From: Iamia sp. SCSIO 61187
GTDB taxonomy: Bacteria; Actinomycetota; Acidimicrobiia; Acidimicrobiales; Iamiaceae
NCBI RefSeq assembly: GCF_019443745.1
Contig: NZ_CP050948.1
Span: forward strand, 1,674,001-1,738,000
Reading direction: 5' to 3'
Length of the DNA: 64,000 nucleotides
Shown here: piece by piece, positions 55,585 through 64,000 of the stretch
Layout of the letters: every line of letters starts with the position of its first letter
Position numbering within the stretch: the stretch's first letter is position 1
The notes under the pieces: generated by a model
The model's database searches: none
The model's input: the letters and a program-made list of their open reading frames with translations, nothing else
What the model was told of the DNA's origin: nothing
Made by a program: the position numbers and the translations under genes

Positions 55585-56771
55585 ATGACCGCGACCCTCA
55601 CCCCCGTGCCCGAGACCGCCGACACCGTCGACGTCGACGCGGTCGGCACCGAGGCCCGACCCGGGTCCTGACCGACGACGAGCTCGAGCGGCTCGGCGCC
55701 CAGCTCGACGCCGTCCGCGACGAGGTCCTGGCCGACCTGGGCCAGCGCGACGCCGACCACATCCGTGGCGTCGTGCGCCTCCAGCGCGGCCTCGAGGTGT
55801 CGGGCCGCGTGCTGCTGATGGCCGGGATCCTGCCCCCGGCGTGGCTCGGCGGCGTCGCCGCCCTGTCGCTGGCCAAGATCCTCGACAACATGGAGATCGG
55901 CCACAACGTCATGCACGGCCAGTACGACTGGATGCAGGACCCGGCGCTCGACTCGGCCACCTTCGAGTGGGACACGGCGTGCCCGGCCGACCAGTGGCGC
56001 CACTCGCACAACTACGTCCACCACACCTTCACCAACGTGCTCGGCCAGGACCGCGACGTCGGCTACGGCCTCCTGCGCATGACCGACGAGCAGCGCTGGC
56101 ACCCTCGCGACCTGGGCAACCCGGTCTACGCCCTCGCCCTGGCCGCCCTGTTCCAGTGGGGCGTCGCCCTCCACGACGTCGAGCTCGACCGGGTGGTGGC
56201 CGGCACCAAGACGCCGGCCGAGGCCCGCGAGAAGGTCGAGGGCGTGTGGCGCAAGGCCCGCACCCAGGTCCTGAAGGACTACGCCCTGTACCCGGCGCTG
56301 GCCGGCCCCGCCGCCCCCGTCGTGCTGTCGGGCAACCTGACCGCCAACCTCGTCCGCAACCTGTGGACCTTCGCCGTCATCTTCTGCGGCCACTTCCCCG
56401 ACGGGGTGGAGACCTTCACCCCGGAGGAGGCCGAGGGCGAGGGTCGGGGCGGGTGGTACCGGCGCCAGCTGCTCGGCTCGGCCAACTTCCGCGGCGGCCC
56501 GCTGCTGCACCTGCTCACCGGGAACCTCAGCCACCAGATCGAGCACCACATGTTCCCGGACCTGCCCGCCCACCGGTACGCCGAGATCGCCGAGCAGGTC
56601 CGGGCCGTCTGCGCCGAGCACGGCCTGCCGTACAACACCGGCACCTTCCCGGGGCAGCTGGGCACCGTCGCCCGGCGCATCGCCTCGCTGGCGCTGCCCG
56701 GACGGGAGGACGAGCCAGTGGCGTCCCGGCTCGGCCAGCTCGTCGGCCGTCTCAACCCGCTGGGCCGCTGA
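55585..56771 (+). pseudogene. DesA3-like acyl-CoA desaturase interrupted by a -1 frameshift
   Basis: An AAGGAG site precedes ATG 55585, and the first 28 codons (MTATLTPVPETADTVDVD...) end at a TGA at 55669-55671. The rest is in the frame one base earlier: VLTDDELERLGAQLDAVRDEV ... LEVSGRVLL, then His boxes GHNVMHGQ, HSHNYVHH and HQIEHH. This matches mycobacterial DesA3 from near its N-terminus. Restoring one base in the GACCCGGGTCC tract (55659-55667) would join the parts. The downstream frame has no start before GTG 55773, which would lose ~37 conserved residues. It is either a real inactivation or a one-base sequence error. Confidence 0.82.
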
Positions 56772-56809
56772 GGACGCCGCGTCCCGTCGTGGTCCGGTGG
56801 CCTGGTCGG

Positions 56810-56825
56810 CTGGACACGTGTCCGG
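56810..56825. promoter_or_regulatory. operator CTGGACA-CG-TGTCCGG before the second amidohydrolase
   Basis: The inner GGACACGTGTCC is perfectly symmetric. One of the outer pairs is mismatched. It is followed at once by a CAGACT -10-like box (56826-56831), 7 nt from the GTG at 56839. Same core as 19758-19775. Confidence 0.6.
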
Positions 56826-56838
56826 CAGACTGGGCCCC

Positions 56839-58071
56839 GTGACGACGCTCGAGGATCCGACCGCGCTGACCGGGACCGACGGGGCCGAGGTGGCCGACGC
56901 TCTCGGCTACCAGCCCTTCGACGCCGACAACCACTACTACGAGGCCCTCGACGCCTTCAGCCGCCACCTCGACCCGGCCCTCGCCGCCCGGGTGTTCCAG
57001 TGGGCCCAGATCGACGGCCGCACCTACCCGGTGCTCGGCGGCCGGGTGTTCCGGGGCGTCCGCAACGCCACCTTCGACCCGGTGGCCAAGCCCGGCGTCC
57101 TGGCCGACTACTTCCGGGGGAACCCGCACGGCGACGACCCCCTCACCCTGCTGCGCGACCACGAGCCCATCCGCCCGACCTACCGCGACCGCGACGCCCG
57201 CATCGCCCAGCTCGACGCCCACGGCCTGCAGGCGGCGTGGCTGTTCCCGACCCTCGGGATGATCTACGAGGAGCCGCTGAAGGGCGACGTCGACGCCGTG
57301 TGCGCCCTGTTCACGGCGTTCAACCGCTGGGTCGACGAGGACTGGGGCTTCGCCTACCGCGACCGGCTCTTCGCCGCCCCCTACATCACCCTCGCCGACG
57401 TCGACTGGGCCTGCGCCGAGCTGGAGCGGGCCCTCGACCGGGGCGCCCGCACGGTCGTGATGCGACCGGCGGCGCCGACCACCCGGCTCGGCCCCCGCTC
57501 GCCCGCCGACCGGTGCTTCGATCCCTTCTGGGCACGGGTCGACGAGGCCGGCATCACCGTCGTCGTCCACGCCGGCGACTCGGGCTACACCTCTCACGGC
57601 TACGCCGGCGACGGCTTCAGCACCGACTTCGGGGCCATGTCCACGCCGATCCGCATGCTCCAGCTCGAGCGGCCCATCGAGGACTTCCTGGCCGCCCTGA
57701 TCTGCGAGAACCTCTTCCACCGGTTCCCGAACGTGCGGGTCGCCTCGGTCGAGAACGGGTCCGGTTTCCTGCCCGGGCTCTTCCACCGCCTGGAGGTCAC
57801 CGGGCGCAAGATCGCGGGGTGGTGGCCCGAGGACCCGGTCGAGACCTTCCGCCGCCACATCTGGATCAACCCGTTCTGGGAGGACCAGGTCGACGACGTC
57901 ATCGAGCTCATGGGCGCCGACCGGGTGCTGTTCGGGAGCGACTGGCCCCACATCGAGGCCCTGCCCCGCCCCCTCGACTACGTGCGCGACGTGGCCCACC
58001 TCGACGAGGCCACCCAGCGTCGGATCCTGGCCACCAACGTGGCCGAGCTGAACCAGCTCCGCCCGGCGTAA
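56839..58071 (+). CDS. amidohydrolase-2 family (TIM-barrel) metal-dependent hydrolase
   Basis: A 410-residue protein of the ACMSD-like amidohydrolase-2 group. It has the N-terminal FDADNHYYE (replacing the usual DxHxH), VVVHAGDSGY, FHRFPNVRVASVENGSGFLPGLFHRLE and the closing metal-site string VLFGSDWPHIEAL. Members decarboxylate or hydrolyse aromatic or lactone substrates; the substrate is unknown. GTG at 56839 is chosen for its promoter spacing over an in-frame ATG inside the operator. A palindrome lies immediately downstream. Confidence 0.88.
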   Translation: MTTLEDPTALTGTDGAEVADALGYQPFDADNHYYEALDAFSRHLDPALAARVFQWAQIDGRTYPVLGGRVFRGVRNATFDPVAKPGVLADYFRGNPHGDDPLTLLRDHEPIRPTYRDRDARIAQLDAHGLQAAWLFPTLGMIYEEPLKGDVDAVCALFTAFNRWVDEDWGFAYRDRLFAAPYITLADVDWACAELERALDRGARTVVMRPAAPTTRLGPRSPADRCFDPFWARVDEAGITVVVHAGDSGYTSHGYAGDGFSTDFGAMSTPIRMLQLERPIEDFLAALICENLFHRFPNVRVASVENGSGFLPGLFHRLEVTGRKIAGWWPEDPVETFRRHIWINPFWEDQVDDVIELMGADRVLFGSDWPHIEALPRPLDYVRDVAHLDEATQRRILATNVAELNQLRPA

Positions 58072-58080
58072 CCCCTGCGG

Positions 58081-58109
58081 CCACGGATGGTGCCAGGCAC
58101 CTTCCGTGG
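58081..58109. terminator. palindromic element CCACGGATGGTGCC-A-GGCACCTTCCGTGG between convergent genes
   Basis: 14-bp arms with one mismatch in a 44-bp gap between convergent stop codons. It can form a hairpin with loop near GCCAGGC on either strand, so it probably terminates both genes. Confidence 0.6.
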
Positions 58110-58115
58110 CGTCGG

Positions 58116-59729
58116 TCAGGTGCCGAGGACGGCGTCCCACTGGGGGAGGGTGGCCCGGTCGCAGTAGGCGTCCTCGAAGGCCCGGCGGGCGGCGGCCGAG
58201 AGCCGGGCCCGCCAGGCGTGGTCGTCGCGGAGGCGGCAGACGGCGGCGGCCAGGCCCTCGGCATCGCCGTGGCGGATGCTCACCCCGCACCCGTAGCGGG
58301 CGATGGCGGTGTCGACGTTCGACCCCTCGGGCCCCACGTACAGGATCGGGAGCCCGGCGGCCAGGTTGGCGTGGAGCTTCGACGGGCTCATCAGCCCGAG
58401 GGCCTCGTCGCCCAGGATGATCAGGGCCGCGCCGGCGCGGGCCATGATCCGAGGGGCCTGGGCCCGGGGGACGTAGTCCCGCTGGAGGATGCGGTCGGCG
58501 GCGCCCTCGGTGGCGGCCAGCCCGGCGAGCTGCTCCCACCGCGCCCCGCCGCCGACGTAGAGCCACCGGACGTCCTCGTCCGCAGGGATGAGCCCGGCGG
58601 CGGTGACGGGCGTGCTCACCCGGTGCCCGAAGCCGAGGTTGCCCAGGTACACGACGACGAAGCGGCCGGACAGCTCGGGGTCGTCGGGGTCGGTCGGCCA
58701 CCGTCCGTCGGCCGGTCGGTCCGGCGCCGTGGGGTGGTCCCCCAGCGGCTCCCAGTTGGGGATCACCGTCGCCGGCGGACGCCGATCGCCGTCGGGCCCC
58801 GAGCCGTACCCGTCGAGCAGCAGCTCGCGCATGGGCTCGTCCAGGGCCACGACGTGGTCGAGGCGGCGGAACACCCACCGGTTGACCGCCCGGAGCACGA
58901 CCGACATCGGCCCGCCCCGGCGGAGCGAGGCGATGGGGCGGAGCACGTCGCGCCCCTTGGCCACCACCAGGTCCCGGCGCGTCGGCCGGTCGACGTGGAT
59001 CACGGGGCCGCCGCCGGTGCGCGACCCCAGCCGCTCGATCACGTCGGGGTAGCAGTCCATCGACCAGAGCACGACCCGGGTCCGCCGGTGGAGCAGCTTG
59101 TGGGCCATGGCGCTGACGACGACGTAGGGAGGGGTCGTCAGGGACACGACGACGTCCTGGCGGCGCATCAGGGCGAGGCGCACGGTGGCCCCGACGAGGA
59201 ACGAGGCGTAGTCCGACAGGCGCTTGAGCACCGACCCCTTGCCCAGCGCCGGCGTCCACAGGTGGACGACCCGCACCGCACCCGTCGCCGTCCCGGTCGA
59301 CGACGTGCGGGGGCCCACGTAGCCCTCGCCGCCGGTGATCACCGTGACGCGGTGGCCCCGTTCGGCCAGGTGGGTGGCCAGCGACGAGGTGAGGTGGGCC
59401 GTGGGGGAGAGGTCCGGCGGGAAGAACTGGTTGACGAGCGTGATGCGCAGCCGTCGCGGCGACCTGGTTGGCGCGCTGCGCTCGCGCGCTTCCCCGGTTC
59501 GCTCGCTGCGCTCGCGCGCTTCCCCGGTTCGCTCGCTGCGCTCGCGCGCTTCCCCGGTTCGCTCGCTGCGCTCGCGCGGTTCCCCGGTTCGCTCGCTGCG
59601 CTCGCGCGGTTCCCCGGTTCGCTCGCTGCGCTCGCGCGGTTCCCCGGTTCGCTCGCTGCGCTCGCGCGGTTCCCCGGTTCGCTCGCTGCGCTCGCGCGGT
59701 TCCCCGGTTCGCTCGCTGCGCTCGCTCAC
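58116..59729 (-). CDS. glycosyltransferase (GT4/WbuB-like) with N-terminal Ser-Glu-Arg repeat extension
   Basis: A 537-residue predicted product. The core begins [41 protein letters not shown] and continues to the GT-B sugar-nucleotide region [44 protein letters not shown]. It resembles WbuB/ExpE7-type transferases of capsule and exopolysaccharide synthesis. Before the core are eight decapeptides of the type [10 protein letters not shown]. No ATG, GTG or TTG occurs between the core and GTG 59729, which overlaps the stop of the preceding gene (GTGA). So, unless CTG 59450 is used, the repeats must be translated. Confidence 0.82.
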   Translation of the reverse strand: MSERSERTGEPRERSERTGEPRERSERTGEPRERSERTGEPRERSERTGEPRERSERTGEARERSERTGEARERSERTGEARERSAPTRSPRRLRITLVNQFFPPDLSPTAHLTSSLATHLAERGHRVTVITGGEGYVGPRTSSTGTATGAVRVVHLWTPALGKGSVLKRLSDYASFLVGATVRLALMRRQDVVVSLTTPPYVVVSAMAHKLLHRRTRVVLWSMDCYPDVIERLGSRTGGGPVIHVDRPTRRDLVVAKGRDVLRPIASLRRGGPMSVVLRAVNRWVFRRLDHVVALDEPMRELLLDGYGSGPDGDRRPPATVIPNWEPLGDHPTAPDRPADGRWPTDPDDPELSGRFVVVYLGNLGFGHRVSTPVTAAGLIPADEDVRWLYVGGGARWEQLAGLAATEGAADRILQRDYVPRAQAPRIMARAGAALIILGDEALGLMSPSKLHANLAAGLPILYVGPEGSNVDTAIARYGCGVSIRHGDAEGLAAAVCRLRDDHAWRARLSAAARRAFEDAYCDRATLPQWDAVLGT

Positions 59730-59730
59730 T
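59491..59730. repeat. eight-unit 30-bp tandem array B (RERSERTGE-coding)
   Basis: Units of TCCCCGGTTCGCTCGCTGCG followed by CTCGCGCGGT or CTCGCGCGCT, eight full copies plus a partial one at 59470-59490. The left units end GCT and the right ones GGT (Ala versus Pro codons on the minus strand). It shares its 20-bp core with array A and lies in the same position relative to a gene junction. Confidence 0.93.
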
Positions 59731-60778
59731 GGCGGTCGGCGGCCGTGACCGCGCCGACCATCTCGTCGACGATGGCGTCGAGCGTCCACTCCTGGCGCCA
59801 GCCCGGGTAGTGGCCCCGGAACTTGGCCATGTCGGTGTAGTAGCAGATGTGGTCGCCGACCCGGTTCTGGTCGTCGTAGGTGAGCGTGGGGCGGGTGCCG
59901 CTGTGCTCGGCGATCATGTCGACGCACTCGAGCAGCGAGGCGGCGTTGGCCTTGCCCCCGCCGAGGTTGTAGGCCTCGCCCGGCCGGGGGTCCTGGGCGT
60001 AGGCCCAGAAGGCGGAGATGACGTCGGCCGAGTGGATCTGGTCGCGGACCTGCTTCCCCTTGTAGCCGAAGATCGTGTACGGCCCCTCCCGCACGGCCTG
60101 GGTGACCAGGTACGACAGGAACCCGTGGAGCTCGACGCCGGAGTGGTGCGGGCCGGTGAGGCAGCCACCCCGGAACGCGGCGGTCGGCATCCCGAAGTAC
60201 CGGCCGTACTCCTGGGTGAGCACGTCGGCGGCGACCTTGGACGCCCCGAACAGGGAGTGGGTGGTGTGGTCGAGCGACATCGTCTCGTCGATGCCCTCGG
60301 ACTGGGCCGGCTCGGCGTAGTCGTAGCGGGTCTCGAGCTCGACGAGGGGCAGCCGGTTCGGCGTGTCGCCGTAGACCTTGTTGGTGCTGACGGTGATGAA
60401 CACGGCCTCGGGGGTGTGGCGGCGGCACGCCTCGAGCAGGTTCAGGGTGCCGACGGCGTTGGTGTCGAAGTCGTCGAAGGGCCGGCTGGCGGCCAGGTCG
60501 TGGCTGGGCTGGGCGGCGGCGTGGATCACCAGGTCGTAGCGACCCCGGGCCAGCACACCGTCGATGCCCTCGCGGTCGCGGATGTCGATGTCGATGTGGG
60601 TGTAGCGGGCGCAGCGGGCCTCGAGCCGCTGGCGGTTCCAGGTGGTGTCGCCGCCGGGCCCGAAGAAGTCGGCGCGCGTGTTGTTGTCGATCCCGTCGAC
60701 GGCGAAGCCCAGGGCGTCGAAGAACTCGACGGCCTCGGACCCGATGAGCCCGGCCGACCCGGTGACGAGGACCTTCAC
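59726..60778 (-). CDS. NAD-dependent epimerase/dehydratase, CDP-paratose 2-epimerase-like
   Basis: A 350-residue extended SDR with [19 protein letters not shown] and [24 protein letters not shown], then GASKVAAD (with the YxxxK tyrosine replaced by Phe in SLFGASK). [17 protein letters not shown] and [14 protein letters not shown] follow. The strings resemble CDP-paratose/tyvelose 2-epimerases and their uncharacterised relatives. The exact substrate is unknown. GTG at 60778; the end overlaps the glycosyltransferase start by 4 bp, so the two are coupled and probably act on one polysaccharide. Confidence 0.85.
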   Translation of the reverse strand: MKVLVTGSAGLIGSEAVEFFDALGFAVDGIDNNTRADFFGPGGDTTWNRQRLEARCARYTHIDIDIRDREGIDGVLARGRYDLVIHAAAQPSHDLAASRPFDDFDTNAVGTLNLLEACRRHTPEAVFITVSTNKVYGDTPNRLPLVELETRYDYAEPAQSEGIDETMSLDHTTHSLFGASKVAADVLTQEYGRYFGMPTAAFRGGCLTGPHHSGVELHGFLSYLVTQAVREGPYTIFGYKGKQVRDQIHSADVISAFWAYAQDPRPGEAYNLGGGKANAASLLECVDMIAEHSGTRPTLTYDDQNRVGDHICYYTDMAKFRGHYPGWRQEWTLDAIVDEMVGAVTAADRQ

Positions 60779-60835
60779 GTGACGAGGATCGGGGCGCGGC
60801 GGGGCATCGGCACGGTCTGCGATGCTACCGGGCAC

Positions 60836-61954
60836 ATGAGCGCCGCCCCGTCCCCCCCGCCCCGGGTGGCGCTGACCCTCGAGCAGTGCTGGCACCGGGT
60901 CCCGGGTGGGTCGGCGACGTCCATCCTGGCCCTCGCCGGCGCCCTGGCCGACCGCGACGACGTCGACGTGGTCGGGGTGGCGGCCCGCCACCCCGAGCCC
61001 CCGCCGGCCCCGTGGGAGCCCCCGATCCCGGTGCACCACCTGCCGCTGCCCCGCCTCGCCCTCTACGAGACGTGGCACGCGGTCCGTCGGCCGCGGGTCG
61101 AGCGGGCGACCGGGCCCGTGGACCTGGTGCACGCCACGGCCGTCGCCGTGCCCGGCTCGCGCGCTCCGCTCGTCGTCACCGTCCACGACCTGGCGTTCCT
61201 GGCCGAGCCCGACCACGCCACCCGCCACGGGCTGCGGTTCTTCCGGCGCGGGACCGAGCTCGCCCGCCGGCACGCCCGGCTCGTCCTGGTCCCGTCGGAG
61301 GCCACGGCCGAGGAGTGCCGCCGGGCCGGGTTCGACCCGGGGCGGATCCGGATCGTGCCGTGGGGGGTCGACGCCACGCCGGCGGGGGCCGAGGACGTGA
61401 CCCGCGTGCGGGCCGCCTACGGCCTGGACCGGCCCTACGTCCTCTTCGTCGGGACCGTCGAGCCCCGCAAGAACCTGCCCCGCCTGGTCGAGGCCATGGC
61501 GGCGCTCGGGCGCGACGACGTCGAGCTCGTGCTCGTCGGCGCCGAGGGGTGGAACGAGGACCTGGCCGCCCTGCTCGACGCCCTGCCGGGCCGGTCCCGC
61601 ACGCTCGGCTTCCTCCCGACCGGCTCGCTCGGTCCGCTCTACGCCGGGGCCGCGGCCGTCGCCTACCCGAGCATCCGCGAGGGGTTCGGCCTCCCGGTCC
61701 TCGAGGCCATGGCGCAGGGCGCGGCGGTGGTGACCTCGTCCGGCACCGCCACCGAGGAGGTCGCCGGGGACGCCGCCGTGCTGGTCGATCCCCGGTCGGT
61801 CGACGCCATCGCCGCCGGCCTCGACCGGGTGCTGTCGGACCCCGAGGGGGCCCGGACCCTGGGCGCCCGGGCCCGCGACCGGGCCGCGACCTACACCTGG
61901 GACCGCACGGCCGACCTCACCGTGGCCGCCTACCGCGAGGCCCTCGCCCGGTGA
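60836..61954 (+). CDS. glycosyltransferase family 4-like protein, copy 1
   Basis: A 372-residue GT-B transferase. The N-terminal half has [22 protein letters not shown] and [10 protein letters not shown]. The C-terminal nucleotide-sugar half has [66 protein letters not shown] and [12 protein letters not shown]. The EGFGLPVLE motif (Glu pair) is the retaining-GT4 signature. ATG start at 60836, divergent from the epimerase with 57 bp between start codons. Coupled to the next glycosyltransferase. Confidence 0.92.
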   Translation: MSAAPSPPPRVALTLEQCWHRVPGGSATSILALAGALADRDDVDVVGVAARHPEPPPAPWEPPIPVHHLPLPRLALYETWHAVRRPRVERATGPVDLVHATAVAVPGSRAPLVVTVHDLAFLAEPDHATRHGLRFFRRGTELARRHARLVLVPSEATAEECRRAGFDPGRIRIVPWGVDATPAGAEDVTRVRAAYGLDRPYVLFVGTVEPRKNLPRLVEAMAALGRDDVELVLVGAEGWNEDLAALLDALPGRSRTLGFLPTGSLGPLYAGAAAVAYPSIREGFGLPVLEAMAQGAAVVTSSGTATEEVAGDAAVLVDPRSVDAIAAGLDRVLSDPEGARTLGARARDRAATYTWDRTADLTVAAYREALAR

Positions 61955-63120
61955 CCACCCGCACCCGCGTCGGGGTGAACCTGCTGTGGCTCGTGCCGGG
62001 CGTCGTCGGGGGGAGCGAGGAGTACGTCACCCGCCTCCTGCGGGCCCTGTCCGACCTCGACCCGCCCGACCTCGACGTCCGGCTCTTCGGACTCGAGGAG
62101 CTGCAGGCCGAGCACCCCGACCTGGGCGAGCGGTTCCCGCTCCGCACCGTCCCCCTGCGGGGCCGGCTCAAGCCGCTGCGGGTGGTGGGCGAGACGACGT
62201 GGCTCGCCGCCCAGGTGCGGCGGGCCCACCTCGAGGTCGTCTGGCACCCCGGGGGGGTGGTCCCGCTGCTGACCGGCGGGGCGGCGACGGTGCTGACCGT
62301 CCACGACCTGCGGCCCCTCGACCGGCCCGAGGGCTTCTCCCGCACCAAGGTGGCCTACCTCCGGGCCGTGCTGCCCCGCTCGGTCCGGCGGGCGGCGGTG
62401 GTCACGGCGCCGTCGCAGCACGTCGTCGACGAGATCGGCCGGCGCTTCTCGGTCGGGGCCGACCGCCTGCAGGTGGTGCCCCACGGCATCGGGGCCGGTC
62501 TGTTCGACGAGGTGGCCCCGAGCGAGGTCGACCGGGTCCGGGCCACCTACGGCCTCGCCGGCCGGTGGCTGCTGTACCCGGTCATCACCTATCCCCACAA
62601 GGACCACGCCACCCTGGTCCGGGCCTTCGCCCGCCTGGCGGCCACCCACCCCGACGTCGACCTGGTCCTGACCGGCGGCGCTGGGCCGGCCGAGGACGAG
62701 GTGGCGGCGGCGATCGCCGCCAGCGGGGTGGCCGAGCGGGTGCGCCGGACCGGCCGGGTGCCCCGGGCCGATGTCGACGCCCTGCTCGACGGGGCGACCG
62801 CCGTGGCGTTCCCCTCCCGGTACGAGGGGTTCGGCAACGGTGCCCTGGAGGGGCTGGCCAAGGGCACGCCGGTCGTGGCCTCCGACGTCACCTCGCTCCC
62901 CGAGGTGGTGGGGGACGGCGGGCTCCTCGTCGCTCCCGGCGACGTCGCCGGGTGGACCGACGCCCTGGGGCAGGTGCTGGACGACCCCGCCCTGGCCGCC
63001 CGGCTCGGCGCCGCCGGGCGATCCCACGCCCGGCGCTTCACCGACCGGGCCGCGGCCGAGGCCCTGGCCTCGGCCCTGCGCGCCGCGGCCGACTCCGGGC
63101 CGCGGGGCAGCGGCGGGTAG
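61951..63120 (+). CDS. glycosyltransferase family 4-like protein, copy 2
   Basis: A 389-residue paralogue-like GT-B enzyme with [95 protein letters not shown] and [14 protein letters not shown]. The GTG overlaps the stop of copy 1 by 4 bp (GTGA). The acceptor is unknown; the setting implies sequential addition of sugars to one surface glycan. Confidence 0.92.
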   Translation: MTTRTRVGVNLLWLVPGVVGGSEEYVTRLLRALSDLDPPDLDVRLFGLEELQAEHPDLGERFPLRTVPLRGRLKPLRVVGETTWLAAQVRRAHLEVVWHPGGVVPLLTGGAATVLTVHDLRPLDRPEGFSRTKVAYLRAVLPRSVRRAAVVTAPSQHVVDEIGRRFSVGADRLQVVPHGIGAGLFDEVAPSEVDRVRATYGLAGRWLLYPVITYPHKDHATLVRAFARLAATHPDVDLVLTGGAGPAEDEVAAAIAASGVAERVRRTGRVPRADVDALLDGATAVAFPSRYEGFGNGALEGLAKGTPVVASDVTSLPEVVGDGGLLVAPGDVAGWTDALGQVLDDPALAARLGAAGRSHARRFTDRAAAEALASALRAAADSGPRGSGG

Positions 63121-63132
63121 GGTCATCGGCCC

Positions 63133-63996
63133 ATGGGAAAGGCATCCTCAGCCAAGAAGGTGGCCCGCGCGGCCCGCGCCGGTGGCAAGACCCCCGGCCA
63201 GCGCCGCAACCTCGGGTTCCCCGCGGCCATCGTCGCCATCGTCATCCTCGGCCTGGGGTTGATCGCCTTCGCCCGCCAGAACGCCCCGGGTGGGGGCAGC
63301 CCCGCCCTCGGCGAGCACTGGCACGCCGCCTACGGCATCTACGTCTGCGACCGCTGGGTCGAGAACCTCCCCGACGGCGTCGAGGACCCGCTGGGCATCC
63401 ACACCCACGTCGACGGGCTGATCCACATCCACCCCTTCGCCGCCGGCGCCGCCGGCGAGTCCGCCACCCTGGGCCGCTTCTTCGACCAGGTCGGCGTGCG
63501 GGTGACGGACTCGGCCATCACCCTGCCCCCCGACGAGCCCTACGAGGAGCGAACCTACAAGAACGGCGAGACCACCTGCGGCGGCGAGGACGCCCGCGTG
63601 GTCATGGCCTACTGGGAGGACGCCCAGGACACCGACGGCCGCCCCGACGACGTCCGCACGTCCAACATCGGCGGCGAGCACTTCGAGAACGACCTGGGCG
63701 CCTTCACCATCGCCTTCCTGCCCGAGGGGGAGGAGATCCCGCCTCCGCCCAGCGCGGCGACGATCCTGGAGGAGGCGGTGAAGGACGGCCCGATCAACAC
63801 CGAGGCCGACCCCGACGCCACCACCGACGAGCTGCAGGACCAGTTCCCCGAGGGGGCCGGCACCGGCGAGCTGCCCACCGAGGAGCTGCCCACGGAGTCG
63901 ACCCCGCCCGCTGAGTCGACCGAGCCCACGGAGTCGACCGAGCCGCCCGCGTCGACCGAGGCCCCGGCGTCGACCGAGGCGCCCGCAGGCGGATGA
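63133..63996 (+). CDS. anchored extracytoplasmic protein with His-rich motif, function unknown
   Basis: A 287-residue protein. A Lys/Arg-rich cytoplasmic start (KASSAKKVARAARAGGK) precedes one helix (GFPAAIVAIVILGLGLIAF). The extracytoplasmic domain includes EHWHAAYGIYVCDRWV and the dense cluster GIHTHVDGLIHIHPF, which could bind metal. Two cysteines (VCDR, TTCGGE) may form a disulfide. The tail is a repetitive Glu-Ser-Thr-Pro region (TESTEPTESTEPPASTEAP). I recall similar proteins as conserved hypotheticals in actinobacteria. A TAGGGT box overlaps the stop codon upstream. Confidence 0.8.
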   Translation: MGKASSAKKVARAARAGGKTPGQRRNLGFPAAIVAIVILGLGLIAFARQNAPGGGSPALGEHWHAAYGIYVCDRWVENLPDGVEDPLGIHTHVDGLIHIHPFAAGAAGESATLGRFFDQVGVRVTDSAITLPPDEPYEERTYKNGETTCGGEDARVVMAYWEDAQDTDGRPDDVRTSNIGGEHFENDLGAFTIAFLPEGEEIPPPPSAATILEEAVKDGPINTEADPDATTDELQDQFPEGAGTGELPTEELPTESTPPAESTEPTESTEPPASTEAPASTEAPAGG

Positions 63997-64000
63997 GGGC

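Noticed and set aside
55655-55675. Programmed -1 frameshift in the desaturase
   Set aside because: No X-XXY-YYZ slippery heptamer in the correct phase and no clear downstream stem were seen, so mutation or sequence error is the simpler reading.

Overview
The window is a GC-rich, gene-dense piece of bacterial chromosome. Gene content points to an actinobacterium, most plausibly Acidimicrobiia or a relative. The evidence is a CarD regulator, a mycobacterial DinB2-type polymerase, a DesA3-like desaturase with its own flavoprotein reductase, an F420/LLM oxidoreductase, a biotinylated acyl-CoA carboxylase alpha chain, tandem LytR-CpsA-Psr proteins, and many genes that start at or next to a -10 box (leaderless type). 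The exact taxon cannot be fixed from the sequence alone. I saw no rRNA, tRNA, CRISPR array, transposase or phage gene.

Layout. 1-5 kb: end of a flavoprotein disulfide reductase, an RDD membrane protein, prfB, ftsE-ftsX, a DinB/YfiT-like protein and an NTF2-like protein. 5-8 kb: a P450 divergent from an Ltp2-like thiolase-fold protein paired with its DUF35 partner. 8-11 kb: CarD, an acyl desaturase with a palindromic operator, and a winged-helix protein. 11-17.3 kb: a full Mrp Na+/H+ antiporter operon (AB fusion, C, D, E, F, G). 17.3-24.6 kb: small membrane proteins, a D-aminoacylase-like hydrolase coupled to an exported SurE-like nucleotidase, a cupin, and an SDR-LLM pair behind a KstR-like box. 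24.6-29 kb: ahcY with a structured leader, an aldo/keto reductase, a ComF-like protein and long-form HPF. 29-34 kb: a NarL-type regulator, secA and a dinB2-like polymerase. 34-40.7 kb: a heterodimeric ABC exporter, the acyl-CoA carboxylase alpha chain and biotin ligase. 40.7-49.7 kb: pabC-pabB, an acyl-CoA dehydrogenase, two LCP paralogues, and UDP-glucose dehydrogenase plus UDP-xylose synthase. 49.8-58 kb: a DUF559-type protein, aconitase, and a DesT/FabR-like TetR divergent from a reductase-desaturase pair whose desaturase carries a frameshift. 58-64 kb: glycosyltransferases, a CDP-paratose-epimerase-like enzyme and an anchored His-rich protein.

Themes. Envelope and lipid genes dominate: fatty-acid desaturation, acyl-CoA metabolism, nucleotide-sugar supply, glycan attachment, division and secretion. 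Several operators can be read directly: a pair of GTGCACA-N2-TGTTCAC boxes at the TetR/desaturase locus, TGGACA-N2-TGTCC boxes before two unrelated amidohydrolases, and a KstR-like box before the SDR.

The most unusual content is repetitive. Two separate 8-unit arrays of a 30-bp repeat sit exactly at GTGA stop/start junctions. They stay in frame, so they encode Ser-Glu-Arg-rich decapeptide N-terminal extensions on an otherwise ordinary PabC and a glycosyltransferase. There are also four copies of a 39-bp perfect palindrome, three 72-bp palindromic elements, a five-unit 35-bp tandem repeat and three copies of another short dispersed repeat.
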